Numbered from the stretch's first letter, positions 1 through 5,869 are shown. The stretch is 6,505 bases of DNA from Calditrichaeota bacterium AABM5.125.24 (GCA_002127415.1 MWJR01000119.1:1-6505); one strand, 5' to 3'. A program made the numbers and translations. Notes: a model not told the origin generated them from the sequence alone.

Positions 1-757
1 CAGTATATTTACAGTTGTAATTGTGCTTTTCCCACAGTATCTCAGCGCGCCAAATTAACTTCCGTCTGATAAAATGCTGACTTATAATATGATGCGACGG
101 GATGAAATCGGAATAGAGCGGCTGCACATTGATAGCGATCCGCCCGCCATATCTTAAAACCCGAATGCATTCATCAAAGATGTGGAATAATTTATCAAAG
201 TAGTGACCCCAAAATTGGTCATCTGCTCCAGTCTCGTAATCAATTCCGAAATTATAAGGAGGTGATGTAACAACGAGGTCCACGCAATTATCAGGAAGGT
301 TGCTCAATACCTTTTCGCTGTCACCGCAAATAATTCTGCTCAGATATTCATTGGGAAATGGATTATTCCTCTTCAGAAATGAGTGTTTGCGGGCGTAATA
401 GAATTGCCCCCGCTTCTTTTCCTTATCCTTACGCCCTGCAACGCGACGCTCTCTATTGTAGTCAACATAGAGGCGCTTTCTGCCGTTCATCGCGAAACTG
501 CGTATTCCATCTATGGCGTCAACAATACGTCGCAGGGAATGCAACTCACCTTTCAACCCAAAAGAACGTGCGATTTCATCAGCGAGACCTCGCAGACGAA
601 ACAGGTCAACCTCCCGAACTGCCAATTCAATGCAATTGGTATTGACTTCGATGAGTAGCCCGTCGGATGGAACCTGCGTGCTGATTGCGTTCAACGCTGC
701 CAACTCATGCTCAGCTAAAGGCTCATCCAGCGGTATTTGAATGTGCTTGTATTTCAT
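1..757 (-). CDS. DNA methyltransferase, TSPPY type (N4-cytosine or N6-adenine), C-terminus cut off by window edge
   Basis: The minus-strand frame is open from an ATG at 755-757 to base 1 without a stop, giving 252 residues of an incomplete protein. Residues 141-210 carry the start of a beta-class amino-methyltransferase: IICGDS at 142-147, VDLVVTSPPYNFGIDY at 159-174, and the following RVLRYGGRIAINV stretch at 199-211. VTSPPY is the catalytic motif IV and fits the N4-cytosine signature [LIVMF]-T-S-P-P-[FY], although TSPPYN also occurs in adenine enzymes. The AdoMet-binding FxGxG motif, which comes late in this class, should lie beyond base 1. Residues 1-140 are an extension I do not recognise; about 92-130 is very rich in Arg and Lys and may touch DNA. 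The start follows an in-frame TGA at 779-781; the upstream GAG is only a weak ribosome binding site. GC is about 41% in the first 300 bases by hand count, lower than in the neighbours, which suggests transfer. Enzyme class is sure, target base and partner nuclease are not. Confidence 0.88.
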   Translation of the reverse strand, partial: MKYKHIQIPLDEPLAEHELAALNAISTQVPSDGLLIEVNTNCIELAVREVDLFRLRGLADEIARSFGLKGELHSLRRIVDAIDGIRSFAMNGRKRLYVDYNRERRVAGRKDKEKKRGQFYYARKHSFLKRNNPFPNEYLSRIICGDSEKVLSNLPDNCVDLVVTSPPYNFGIDYETGADDQFWGHYFDKLFHIFDECIRVLRYGGRIAINVQPLYSDFIPSHHIISQHFIRRKLIWRAEILWEKHNYNCKYT

Positions 758-759
758 AA

Positions 760-776
760 CCGCTCGTTTATAGCGG
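760..776. repeat. Small inverted repeat between yejE and the methyltransferase
   Basis: CCGCT and AGCGG form a perfect 5-bp stem around a 7-base AT-rich loop in the 24-base gap between the yejE stop and the methyltransferase start. On the minus strand no T-run follows, so it is a poor terminator. It could slightly affect translation of the methyltransferase because its 3' arm ends two bases before the ATG. It may be chance. Confidence 0.3.
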
Positions 777-781
777 ATTCA

Positions 782-1840
782 TCATCTCAGTCTCGAGAAC
801 GCCCGCGGGTCGAAGGCCTGCCTTACCGCCTCCCCCACGAAAACTACCAGGATCAGCGTGAAGAACAACGCAGTAAATGTAAACAGCACCAGCCACCAGG
901 AAAAGATATTAGCCATCCCCTGTCTGATCAACTCGCCCCACGACGGCGTCGGCGGCGGCAGACCAAATCCCAGGAAATCGAGCCCCACCAGCGAGCCTAT
1001 AAAGACCACCAGATTGAACGGCGCGAAGGTAATCACCGGCGTGAGCGCATTGGGCAGGATGTGCTTGAAGATAACCTTCCGGTCGGTGGCGCCCATCGCA
1101 ATCGCTGCCTGGACGTAATCCTTGGCCTTCTCGCGGTAAAATTCTCCACGCATATAGTATGTCATCCCCATCCAGCGAAACAGGCAGAGCACCAACACCA
1201 GCAGTCCGAAGTTCGGCAACACGATGGACGCGACTATCATTACCGTATAGAGAAACGGCATTGCCGACCATATTTCTATGAACCTCTGGAAGATGATGTC
1301 AAACCGCCCGCCGAAGTAGCCCAGCGACGCACCGATTGTGATGCCGATCGAATAGGCAACCACCAGAACGCATATTGCAAATGAGATCGAGACGTTGAAT
1401 CCGTATGCAAGCCGCACGAACACATCCCGCCCCCGGTCATCGGTGCCGAACCAGTGGTCCTTTGAGGGCGGATTGGGCGGCTCGCCGGTTTTGTCCAGCA
1501 GCGTCTCATAGGGACCGTAAGGATAAGGCGGCATCAGCACCCAGTTCCCGCGGCGCTCCACATCGAACTGACCCTTCAGATCCCGGTAATTCGCCTCGCC
1601 GTAAATATCCTGACCGAAGAACTTGCCTGGATGATACTTGAAGGCCGGGAAATAAAGCTTGCCCTCATACTTGACGATCAGCGCCTTGTGGTTCATCAGC
1701 AGGGGACAGAAAAATGATATTACGTAAAGCGTTACGATAATCAGAAAGGAGTAATATCCCCGCTTGAGGGAACGAAACCTCCGCAGCCGTTTCCGGAAAA
1801 CCGATTCGGATTTATACTCGGTTATCTTTTCCTTTTTCAT
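782..1840 (-). CDS. yejE: Peptide ABC transporter permease, YejE type
   Basis: This is one of the two inner-membrane channel subunits of an oligopeptide importer (352 residues; E. coli YejE is about 340). A basic N-terminus (14-27) precedes the first membrane segment near 30-48. A roughly 85-residue periplasmic stretch follows, with the VKYEGKLYFPAFK region (56-68) typical of YejE rather than plain DppC. GTDDRGRDVFVRLAYG (132-147) is the OppC/YejE entry motif. Further membrane segments lie near 149-173, 196-222, 268-290 and 315-337. The EAA loop that docks the ATPase is at about 240-267, with DYVQAAIAMGA and the ILPNA end visible. GLDFLGFGLPPPTPSWGELI (286-305) and the GEAVRQAFDPR tail (336-346) are also diagnostic. 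The ATG lies 26 bases after the yejB stop; AAGGG directly abuts it, too close for a normal ribosome binding site, so translation may depend on coupling with yejB. The gene ends with two in-frame TGA codons. In E. coli the ATPase yejF follows; here a DNA methyltransferase does. Confidence 0.94.
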   Translation of the reverse strand: MKKEKITEYKSESVFRKRLRRFRSLKRGYYSFLIIVTLYVISFFCPLLMNHKALIVKYEGKLYFPAFKYHPGKFFGQDIYGEANYRDLKGQFDVERRGNWVLMPPYPYGPYETLLDKTGEPPNPPSKDHWFGTDDRGRDVFVRLAYGFNVSISFAICVLVVAYSIGITIGASLGYFGGRFDIIFQRFIEIWSAMPFLYTVMIVASIVLPNFGLLVLVLCLFRWMGMTYYMRGEFYREKAKDYVQAAIAMGATDRKVIFKHILPNALTPVITFAPFNLVVFIGSLVGLDFLGFGLPPPTPSWGELIRQGMANIFSWWLVLFTFTALFFTLILVVFVGEAVRQAFDPRAFSRLR

Positions 1841-1845
1841 CCCTT

Positions 1846-1864
1846 GTTACTTTTTACTTTTTAA
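1846..1864 (-). repeat. Short tandem repeat, unit GTAAAAA, in the yejB-yejE gap
   Basis: Read on the coding strand, the gap between yejB and yejE holds TTAAAAA, GTAAAAA and a partial GTAAC, a 7-base period filling most of the 26-base gap. The same unit recurs after yejA at 3135-3155. It places an A-rich, unstructured stretch just before the yejE start. Confidence 0.7.
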
Positions 1865-1866
1865 CC

Positions 1867-2910
1867 TCACTTAAACCGTATGCGTGGGTCGATAAGTGCG
1901 TAGCAGACATCGGACAGAATGTTCCCGAACAGCCTGAGCAAGGCGCCTATTACCAGTACTCCCAACACCACAGGATAATCGCGTCTGACGATGGAGTTAA
2001 ACCCTAACAATCCGAAGCCATCGATGTTGAAGACCTTCTCAATCAGATAGGATCCGGCCAGCACTATCGACAGGATATGCCCCAGGCCGGTGGCGATCGG
2101 TATCAGCGAGTTGCGCAGGGCGTGGACGAATATGACCCGTTTCTCAGGCAGCCCCTTGGCGAAGGCGGTGCGCACATAGTCCTGGCCCAGGTTCTCCATC
2201 AGCGAGTTCTTCATCAGGATGGTCAGTGTGGCGAAGCTGGCAACTACATACGAGAACACCGGAAGGATCGTATGATGAACCTGGTCCCAGATCTTCGCCC
2301 AGAACGACAGATCGGCCCAGTATTCGCTGCGGAACTCGCCCAACGGGAACACATTCCAGAAGCTGCCTCCACCGAGCAGCACGAGCAGCACCGCTCCAAC
2401 CGCCCACCCCGGCGTCGAATACCCGATAAAGACTATCACACTCGAAGTAAGGTCAAACGGTGAACCGTGCTTGACAGCCTTGAAAACACCCAATGGAATA
2501 CAGATCGAGTAGGCGAGTACGTAACCAATGAGACCGAAGTAGATCGAGATAGGAAAGCGGACCTTTATCACGTCCCACACCGGCTCGGCATAGACATAGG
2601 AAGTGCCAAGGTCGAAGTGAAGGATGTCCCAGAACCAGCTCAGGTAACGCATCGGCACCGGTTTGTCAAGACCGTAAAACTTCTTCATCTCCTCGAGCGC
2701 ATCCGAGGGGATCTCCACCGGCTGAAAACCGCCGCTTCCGCCTCCGGCCTCACCACCCATCATCGCACTGGCGCGTAACTTCAGCAGCTCCTGCTCCAGC
2801 GGACCTCCGGGGACAAACTGCATAATCGTGAACACCAGTATCGTTATACCGATGAAGGTCGGTATTAACAGCAGAACACGGCGGGTAAAGTAGTTGGCAA
2901 GTCCACCCAT
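1867..2910 (-). CDS. yejB: Peptide ABC transporter permease, YejB type
   Basis: This is the other inner-membrane channel subunit, 347 residues (E. coli YejB about 364). The N-terminus YFTRRVLLLIPTFIGITILVF (7-27) is the first membrane helix of the DppB/OppB/YejB family, followed by FVPGGPLEQ (32-40). Residues 49-61 are a Gly-rich low-complexity insert at the place where E. coli YejB also has a Gly-rich insert. YGLDKPVPMRYLSWFWDILHFDLGTS (79-104) is the usual periplasmic block. Membrane segments lie near 122-145, 156-180, 214-234, 272-292 and 313-335. The EAA loop for the ATPase is at about 244-271 (DYVRTAFAKGL, then LRNSLIP). The tail LIDPRIRF (339-346) is typical. AGGA lies 7 bases before the ATG and comes from a short repeat in the spacer. 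It follows yejA after 248 bases and precedes yejE by 26, so it is probably in one operon with both. Confidence 0.94.
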   Translation of the reverse strand: MGGLANYFTRRVLLLIPTFIGITILVFTIMQFVPGGPLEQELLKLRASAMMGGEAGGGSGGFQPVEIPSDALEEMKKFYGLDKPVPMRYLSWFWDILHFDLGTSYVYAEPVWDVIKVRFPISIYFGLIGYVLAYSICIPLGVFKAVKHGSPFDLTSSVIVFIGYSTPGWAVGAVLLVLLGGGSFWNVFPLGEFRSEYWADLSFWAKIWDQVHHTILPVFSYVVASFATLTILMKNSLMENLGQDYVRTAFAKGLPEKRVIFVHALRNSLIPIATGLGHILSIVLAGSYLIEKVFNIDGFGLLGFNSIVRRDYPVVLGVLVIGALLRLFGNILSDVCYALIDPRIRFK

Positions 2911-2933
2911 TTTAAGTTCCTAAGTGCCTAAGT
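2904..2933 (-). promoter_or_regulatory. yejB ribosome binding site embedded in an 8-base tandem repeat
   Basis: On the coding strand the sequence just before yejB reads ACTTAGGC, ACTTAGGA, ACTTA (2913-2933), then AA and the ATG at 2908-2910. The second unit supplies the AGGA ribosome binding site at 7 bases from the start. The repeat thus seems to have delivered, or been kept for, the translation signal. Confidence 0.6.
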
Positions 2934-2936
2934 ATT

Positions 2937-2965
2937 GTGGTGTCAAACGTCTCGCTTGATACCAC
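2937..2965. repeat. Inverted repeat, 10-bp arms
   Basis: GTGGTGTCAA (2937-2946) and TTGATACCAC (2956-2965) pair over 10 positions around a 9-base loop. On the plus strand the one imperfect pair is G-T; in RNA from the coding (minus) strand it is an A-C mismatch. No T-run follows on the minus strand, so it is not a standard terminator. Confidence 0.6.
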
Positions 2966-2986
2966 ATTAAAAGTGTTTTACGGTAG

Positions 2987-3028
2987 GGGCGCGATCCCTG
3001 CTCTCGCAGGAACATGCTTATCGCGCCC
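2987..3028. repeat. Nested palindromic element, GGGCGCGAT outer arms
   Basis: GGGCGCGAT (2987-2995) and ATCGCGCCC (3020-3028) are perfect 9-base inverted arms. Inside them CCTGC and GCAGG (2997-3001, 3006-3010) form a second perfect stem with the four-base loop TCTC. A nested GC-rich hairpin starting with GTAGGGGCG looks like a dispersed REP-like element rather than chance; copy number in the genome would settle this. Confidence 0.65.
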
Positions 3029-3063
3029 GCCTCGCAGGGGCCAATCCGGTTATCTCGGAATAA

Positions 3064-3080
3064 ATCCGCCTGCGGCGGAT
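3064..3080. repeat. Tight GC-rich hairpin
   Basis: ATCCGCC (3064-3070) and GGCGGAT (3074-3080) form a perfect 7-bp stem with a three-base loop. It directly abuts the next palindrome at 3081, and both share the GGCGGA core, so the two may be parts of one composite element. Confidence 0.65.
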
Positions 3081-3123
3081 GGCGGACAGAACTTGCCCCG
3101 GTGAAAGCCGGGGAATGTCCGCC
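3081..3123. repeat. Nested stem-loop, GGCGGACA outer and CCCCGG inner arms
   Basis: The outer arms GGCGGACA (3081-3088) and TGTCCGCC (3116-3123) are perfect over 8 bases. The inner arms CCCCGG (3096-3101) and CCGGGG (3108-3113) are perfect over 6 with a 6-base loop, leaving an asymmetric internal loop of 7 and 2 bases. It is the most stable-looking structure in the window and lies 36 bases past the yejA stop, where it could block 3' exonuclease decay of the yejA message. Confidence 0.7.
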
Positions 3124-3134
3124 CCACCAATTCG

Positions 3135-3155
3135 TTTTTACTTTCCACTTTTTAC
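3135..3155 (-). repeat. Period-7 tandem repeat just after yejA
   Basis: On the coding strand three 7-base units follow the yejA stop after 3 bases: GTAAAAA, GTGGAAA, GTAAAAA. The outer units are identical and the middle one differs at three positions. The unit is the same as in the yejB-yejE gap (1846-1864). Confidence 0.75.
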
Positions 3156-3158
3156 TTG

Positions 3159-5096
3159 TCAAAGCTCACTTTTATACACCCGCCCGTGTTTCTCATTCCA
3201 TTCAGACCAGTATGTCACCTCAACATCCCCGACTTCGAGCTGTATTGACGGGTCATCCCGAGCTGCCTGGAGCTTTTTGTCCTTCTCCTCGTCGAACCAC
3301 CAATACTGGGGAATAGCATAATAGTATTCCAGTGTGCGTGGAATATAGAAATCCGGATGTCCGAATTTGTTCCAGTAAAGTATCCTGACAAACGGCGCAT
3401 ACCACCCGAGGGCATAGGGCTGAATCCCCATCAGGATGTTGTCGATCTCTCTTATAATCTCAACCCGCCGCTCCTGATCGAAGATGACGTTATATTCTTT
3501 CAGCAGGGTGTCGATCCGGGCGTTCTTGACGCCGCTCAGGTTATTGGTGTTCAAACTGTCGGCCAGCCAGGATGCCCAGGAGGTCTCCGGGTTTGGGAAC
3601 AGCAATCCCGTCCAGGCCTGCCAGTGGACCTTGAACTTGCGCTCCATCGCCAATTTGAAGTTGGTGGCGGGGGTGGTTTCCTTCAGGTTCAGCTTAACGC
3701 CGACCCGCTGCAGGTCTTCCTGAACCACCGTGAAAATCCTGTCCCATCCCGCGAGGAAATTCAGATCGAGCACCAGCATCTCACCTTTGTCGTTGACCAG
3801 CCAGCCATCCTCATTACGTTCCTTATATCCGCATTCGGCCAGCAGCTCGACGGCTCGGTCGGGGTCGTATCGATATTTGGGATTGCCAGGATTCTCGTAG
3901 ATGCCACCGGGATAGTAGCTGTCAAGGAACAGATATTGATTGAAGAAGAGCTTTTCGATCAGCTTCCCGCGGTTCAAGAGGTGGGCGATCGCCTTGCGCA
4001 TACGGATGTCATCGAAGGGGGGCTTGCGCATATTGAACACCAGCCCGGCGATGCCCCGCGGTTGGTCGTTGTAGATCCTCCGCTTCTGAATCAGACCGCG
4101 CGTGACGTTCTCGAAGTTGGTCTCCTCAATCCACCACTGCGCGCGACCGACCGGGTAAAAGTCCAGCTCCCCCTTCTTGAACTTCTCGAACGTCAGCCGA
4201 TCCTCGGCGACCTCGACGAACTTAATCCGGTCGAAGTTGGCGATACCGACGTTGTCGGGATCATCCTTGGCCCACCAGTCCTCCCGGCGGGTCAGTGCTA
4301 TTGAACGACCCTTGATGAGATCCCCCGGCTTGAGAATATAGGGTCCGGAGCCGGGCGTGTGCTTGAACTGGTATTCCTTCAGGTATTCCGAACCCGTGAG
4401 ATGTCCGATATACTTCGCCGGCAGAATCGACATCCCGGTGAAATAAAGAAACAGACGCCAGTTAAGCTCTTTAGTGCGAACACTCACAATATAGGGACTT
4501 TCAGCGACAGGCTCTTCGAAGTAACCGAAGGTGATATTGGTGGAGGGGAAAAGGATGCTTGGATCGACGCGGAGCTTCCATGATGCAACCACATCCTCGG
4601 CAGTGACGCGGCTGCCGTCGGACCAGCGGGCGTCGGGGTTGATACGGAAGCTGAAGGTGCGCTTGTCCTCGGATATCTGCCAGTGGGTGGCGAGCCCGGG
4701 GCCGAACTCGAGGGTGTTCCGGTTGAAGCCGATCAGACTCTCATAGATCATACTGTAGATTATGAAGTTGGTAGCGCTGTTCGAGTCCTTACCGATGGGG
4801 CGCAGCGTCGGCGGCAGTTCAGAGAAGGCCCAGGTGAAGGTGCCGCCCTTCTTGGCGCGGGGGTCGCCGACGGGCTGATAGTCCTCGTTGGTCGTCCATC
4901 CTTCACCGGTGAAGCCTGCGCCTCCCAGTTCGGCGGGAACGTCAGGCAGTGCCCCCGGCGGAACGACCTCCATAGTGATAGGAATCGCCCTGGACGCCTC
5001 CTGCTTGACGCCACCCCCACACCCCACGACCAGCAAGTGTGCAGCCGTGAAAATGAGCGCCACCTTAAATACGCAGTTATTGCCATTCAGGCTCAT
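3159..5096 (-). CDS. yejA: Peptide-binding lipoprotein of ABC transporter (SBP_bac_5 family, YejA type)
   Basis: This is the binding protein that captures peptides and delivers them to YejB/YejE. I choose the ATG at 5094-5096 (645 residues): a perfect AGGAGG lies 7 bases upstream, whereas the longer frame begins with TTG at 5120 and would contain that site. A lipoprotein signal follows: a hydrophobic stretch at about 11-25 and VVGC with the lipid-modified Cys26, then Gly, so no Asp retention signal. Residues 27-80 are a low-complexity tether rich in Pro, Gly and Ala. The family-5 binding fold begins at KGGTFTWAF (83-91); LATHWQISEDKRTFSFRI (135-152) and WSDGSRVTAEDV (158-169) are its signature. 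FEKFKKGELDF, then LVFNMRKPPFDDIRMRKAI, matches the YejA branch specifically. E. coli YejA is about 604 residues and soluble, so the lipid anchor and tether are extra. The ligand cannot be read from sequence; the family takes oligopeptides and, in E. coli, microcin C. Confidence 0.9.
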   Translation of the reverse strand: MSLNGNNCVFKVALIFTAAHLLVVGCGGGVKQEASRAIPITMEVVPPGALPDVPAELGGAGFTGEGWTTNEDYQPVGDPRAKKGGTFTWAFSELPPTLRPIGKDSNSATNFIIYSMIYESLIGFNRNTLEFGPGLATHWQISEDKRTFSFRINPDARWSDGSRVTAEDVVASWKLRVDPSILFPSTNITFGYFEEPVAESPYIVSVRTKELNWRLFLYFTGMSILPAKYIGHLTGSEYLKEYQFKHTPGSGPYILKPGDLIKGRSIALTRREDWWAKDDPDNVGIANFDRIKFVEVAEDRLTFEKFKKGELDFYPVGRAQWWIEETNFENVTRGLIQKRRIYNDQPRGIAGLVFNMRKPPFDDIRMRKAIAHLLNRGKLIEKLFFNQYLFLDSYYPGGIYENPGNPKYRYDPDRAVELLAECGYKERNEDGWLVNDKGEMLVLDLNFLAGWDRIFTVVQEDLQRVGVKLNLKETTPATNFKLAMERKFKVHWQAWTGLLFPNPETSWASWLADSLNTNNLSGVKNARIDTLLKEYNVIFDQERRVEIIREIDNILMGIQPYALGWYAPFVRILYWNKFGHPDFYIPRTLEYYYAIPQYWWFDEEKDKKLQAARDDPSIQLEVGDVEVTYWSEWNEKHGRVYKSEL

Positions 5097-5128
5097 AGCA
5101 GCTCCTCCTTTCAACCTCAAATTGAAGG
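5097..5128 (-). promoter_or_regulatory. Strong yejA ribosome binding site, partly inside a possible hairpin
   Basis: AGGAGG (minus strand, 5104-5109) lies 7 bases before the yejA ATG and decides the start. Its first three bases also form the end of a possible stem: CCTTCAA (5122-5128) pairs with TTGAAAGG (5107-5114) with one bulged A and a 7-base loop. If the stem forms, access to the site would be partly reduced. The ribosome binding site is firm; the hairpin is a guess. Confidence 0.7.
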
Positions 5129-5188
5129 TCTGTATATTTCAGTTTTGATGATATAAAAGGTAATCAATTGCGGTTAGTATGGCAACGA

Positions 5189-5217
5189 AATAACCTGCTA
5201 CACTGCAGGTGAGTCAA
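5189..5217 (-). promoter_or_regulatory. Possible promoter with operator-like inverted repeat upstream of yejA
   Basis: On the minus strand TTGACT (5212-5217) and GTTATT (5189-5194) are spaced by 17 bases, a fair -35 and a weaker -10. A perfect inverted repeat, ACCTGC, six bases, GCAGGT (5193-5210), fills the spacer, as operators often do. It lies between the end of the TPR gene and the start of yejA, about 95 bases upstream of it. The same hairpin, followed by TATTTCG, could instead be a weak terminator for the TPR gene. Confidence 0.35.
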
Positions 5218-5230
5218 AGGTTAGACATCT

Positions 5231-5821
5231 TTAAGGCTTCAACTCAACGGTGTCCGCAACCGCCAGGGAGTCCAGACGGGCCTTTTCTTTCAACAACTGA
5301 TGGGTCTGCTCGATGCGGGCATTCAGCTCGGGATAATCGGTCATAAGCACCCTGGCGGCCTGAAAAAAAGCCATGGCTGAATCGAGCTCCCGCATCTCCA
5401 GATAGAACATCCCGAGGTTGTCCTTGAAACGCCAGTCGTCGGGGTCGAGCTCAACCGCCTTGCGGGTGAAGCCTATGGCCTGGAGCACGTTGCGAAAGTC
5501 ATCGGTCGGACCGAAATCGTGGGCGATAAAGCCCAGTTCATAGTAGGTTCGTGCATAGTCGGGGTATTTTAGGGCGCTGTCGCGCAGGATATCGATGGCG
5601 CCGGTCGGATCACCTTTGACCGTGGTCCGGCAGTGGGCCAGACGAACAACCAGCTCAGGGTCGTCAAGGCCTCCGGCAAATGCCCGTTCGAGCAGAGGGT
5701 GAGCCTCGGAATAGCGACCGAGATCATAACGGAGGAAGCCCTGCTCCTTGGCCGTTTCAGGCGGCATCCCGCAGCCGATCAACAGGATTAATATAGAGAC
5801 CGGAGCTATTCTCATAATCAT
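5231..5821 (-). CDS. TPR-repeat lipoprotein of unknown function
   Basis: The product has 196 residues. A short hydrophobic signal (4-16) ends in LLIGC with the lipid-modified Cys17, followed by Gly-Met, so export and lipid anchoring are expected, most likely to the outer membrane. The remainder is helical with about four TPR-like units near 23-56, 57-88, 89-126 and 131-164. The clearest are GFLRYDLGRYSEAHPLLERA (28-47), the YYELGFIA...FTRKAVELDPDD pair (93-129), and DNLGMFYLEMRELDSAMAFFQAA (134-156). A charged tail rich in Leu and Glu follows (165-196). The ATG at 5819-5821 has AGGGG 6 bases upstream; a second ATG two codons later would be 12 bases away and is less likely. TPR proteins hold other proteins together; no partner can be named. 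It may share a transcript with the RNA methyltransferase upstream or with yejA downstream, 134 bases away. Confidence 0.85.
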   Translation of the reverse strand: MIMRIAPVSILILLIGCGMPPETAKEQGFLRYDLGRYSEAHPLLERAFAGGLDDPELVVRLAHCRTTVKGDPTGAIDILRDSALKYPDYARTYYELGFIAHDFGPTDDFRNVLQAIGFTRKAVELDPDDWRFKDNLGMFYLEMRELDSAMAFFQAARVLMTDYPELNARIEQTHQLLKEKARLDSLAVADTVELKP

Positions 5822-5839
5822 AAATTACCCCTATGGTCG

Positions 5840-5869
5840 ATGATAGATGGTAAACCTAATATTCATCAA
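5840..5869 (-). promoter_or_regulatory. Possible promoter for the TPR lipoprotein
   Basis: On the minus strand TTGATG (5864-5869, 4 of 6 matches to -35) and TATCAT (5840-5845, 5 of 6 to -10) are 18 bases apart. Transcription would begin near 5833, only about 12 bases before the ATG and right at the AGGGG ribosome binding site, which is unusually close. Weak evidence. Confidence 0.28.

Larger units (their letters stand above)
2911..3158. other. 248-base yejA-yejB spacer packed with hairpins
   Basis: I see no convincing gene here. Reading away from yejA the spacer holds a period-7 repeat (3135-3155), a nested stem-loop (3081-3123), a tight hairpin (3064-3080), a long nested hairpin (2987-3028), a 10-bp hairpin (2937-2965) and the octamer repeat before yejB. 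CTCGCAGG also occurs twice directly (3003-3010 and 3031-3038). The minus-strand open frame across this spacer (2920-3162) is biased in composition and resembles no known protein. The position between binding-protein and permease genes matches the malE-malF REP site of E. coli, where hairpins protect the upstream message; that role here is inference. Confidence 0.75.

Noticed and set aside
255..266. TAAGGAGGTGAT on the plus strand; its complement equals the conserved 3' end of 16S rRNA.
   Set aside because: It encodes the TSPPY motif of the methyltransferase on the minus strand (codons ACA TCA CCT CCT TAT). No other rRNA sequence surrounds it, so the match is chance.
358..658. Two plus-strand open frames at the left end.
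   Set aside because: They are shadows of the DNA methyltransferase gene on the minus strand, whose frame shows real motifs.
757..784. Possible broken fusion: yejE and the methyltransferase are in the same reading frame.
   Set aside because: Two consecutive TGA codons end yejE, its C-terminus is complete, and the methyltransferase has its own ATG. The shared frame is likely chance.
737..1384. Plus-strand open frame of 215 codons opposite yejE.
   Set aside because: The product is rich in Arg, His and Gln with no domain, and it lies antisense to a well-supported permease gene.
2920..3162. Minus-strand open frame of 80 codons across the yejA-yejB spacer.
   Set aside because: It runs through the palindromes and tandem repeats, has no family resemblance, and overlaps the end of yejA without its own ribosome binding site.
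3357..4304. Plus-strand open frame of 315 codons opposite yejA.
   Set aside because: The frame is long only because it is a low-stop shadow of GC-rich yejA; no recognisable domain or ribosome binding site.
5097..5120. Eight-codon longer start (TTG at 5118-5120) for the binding protein.
   Set aside because: The perfect AGGAGG sits inside that extension and is correctly spaced for the ATG at 5094-5096; the signal peptide is also more usual in length from there.
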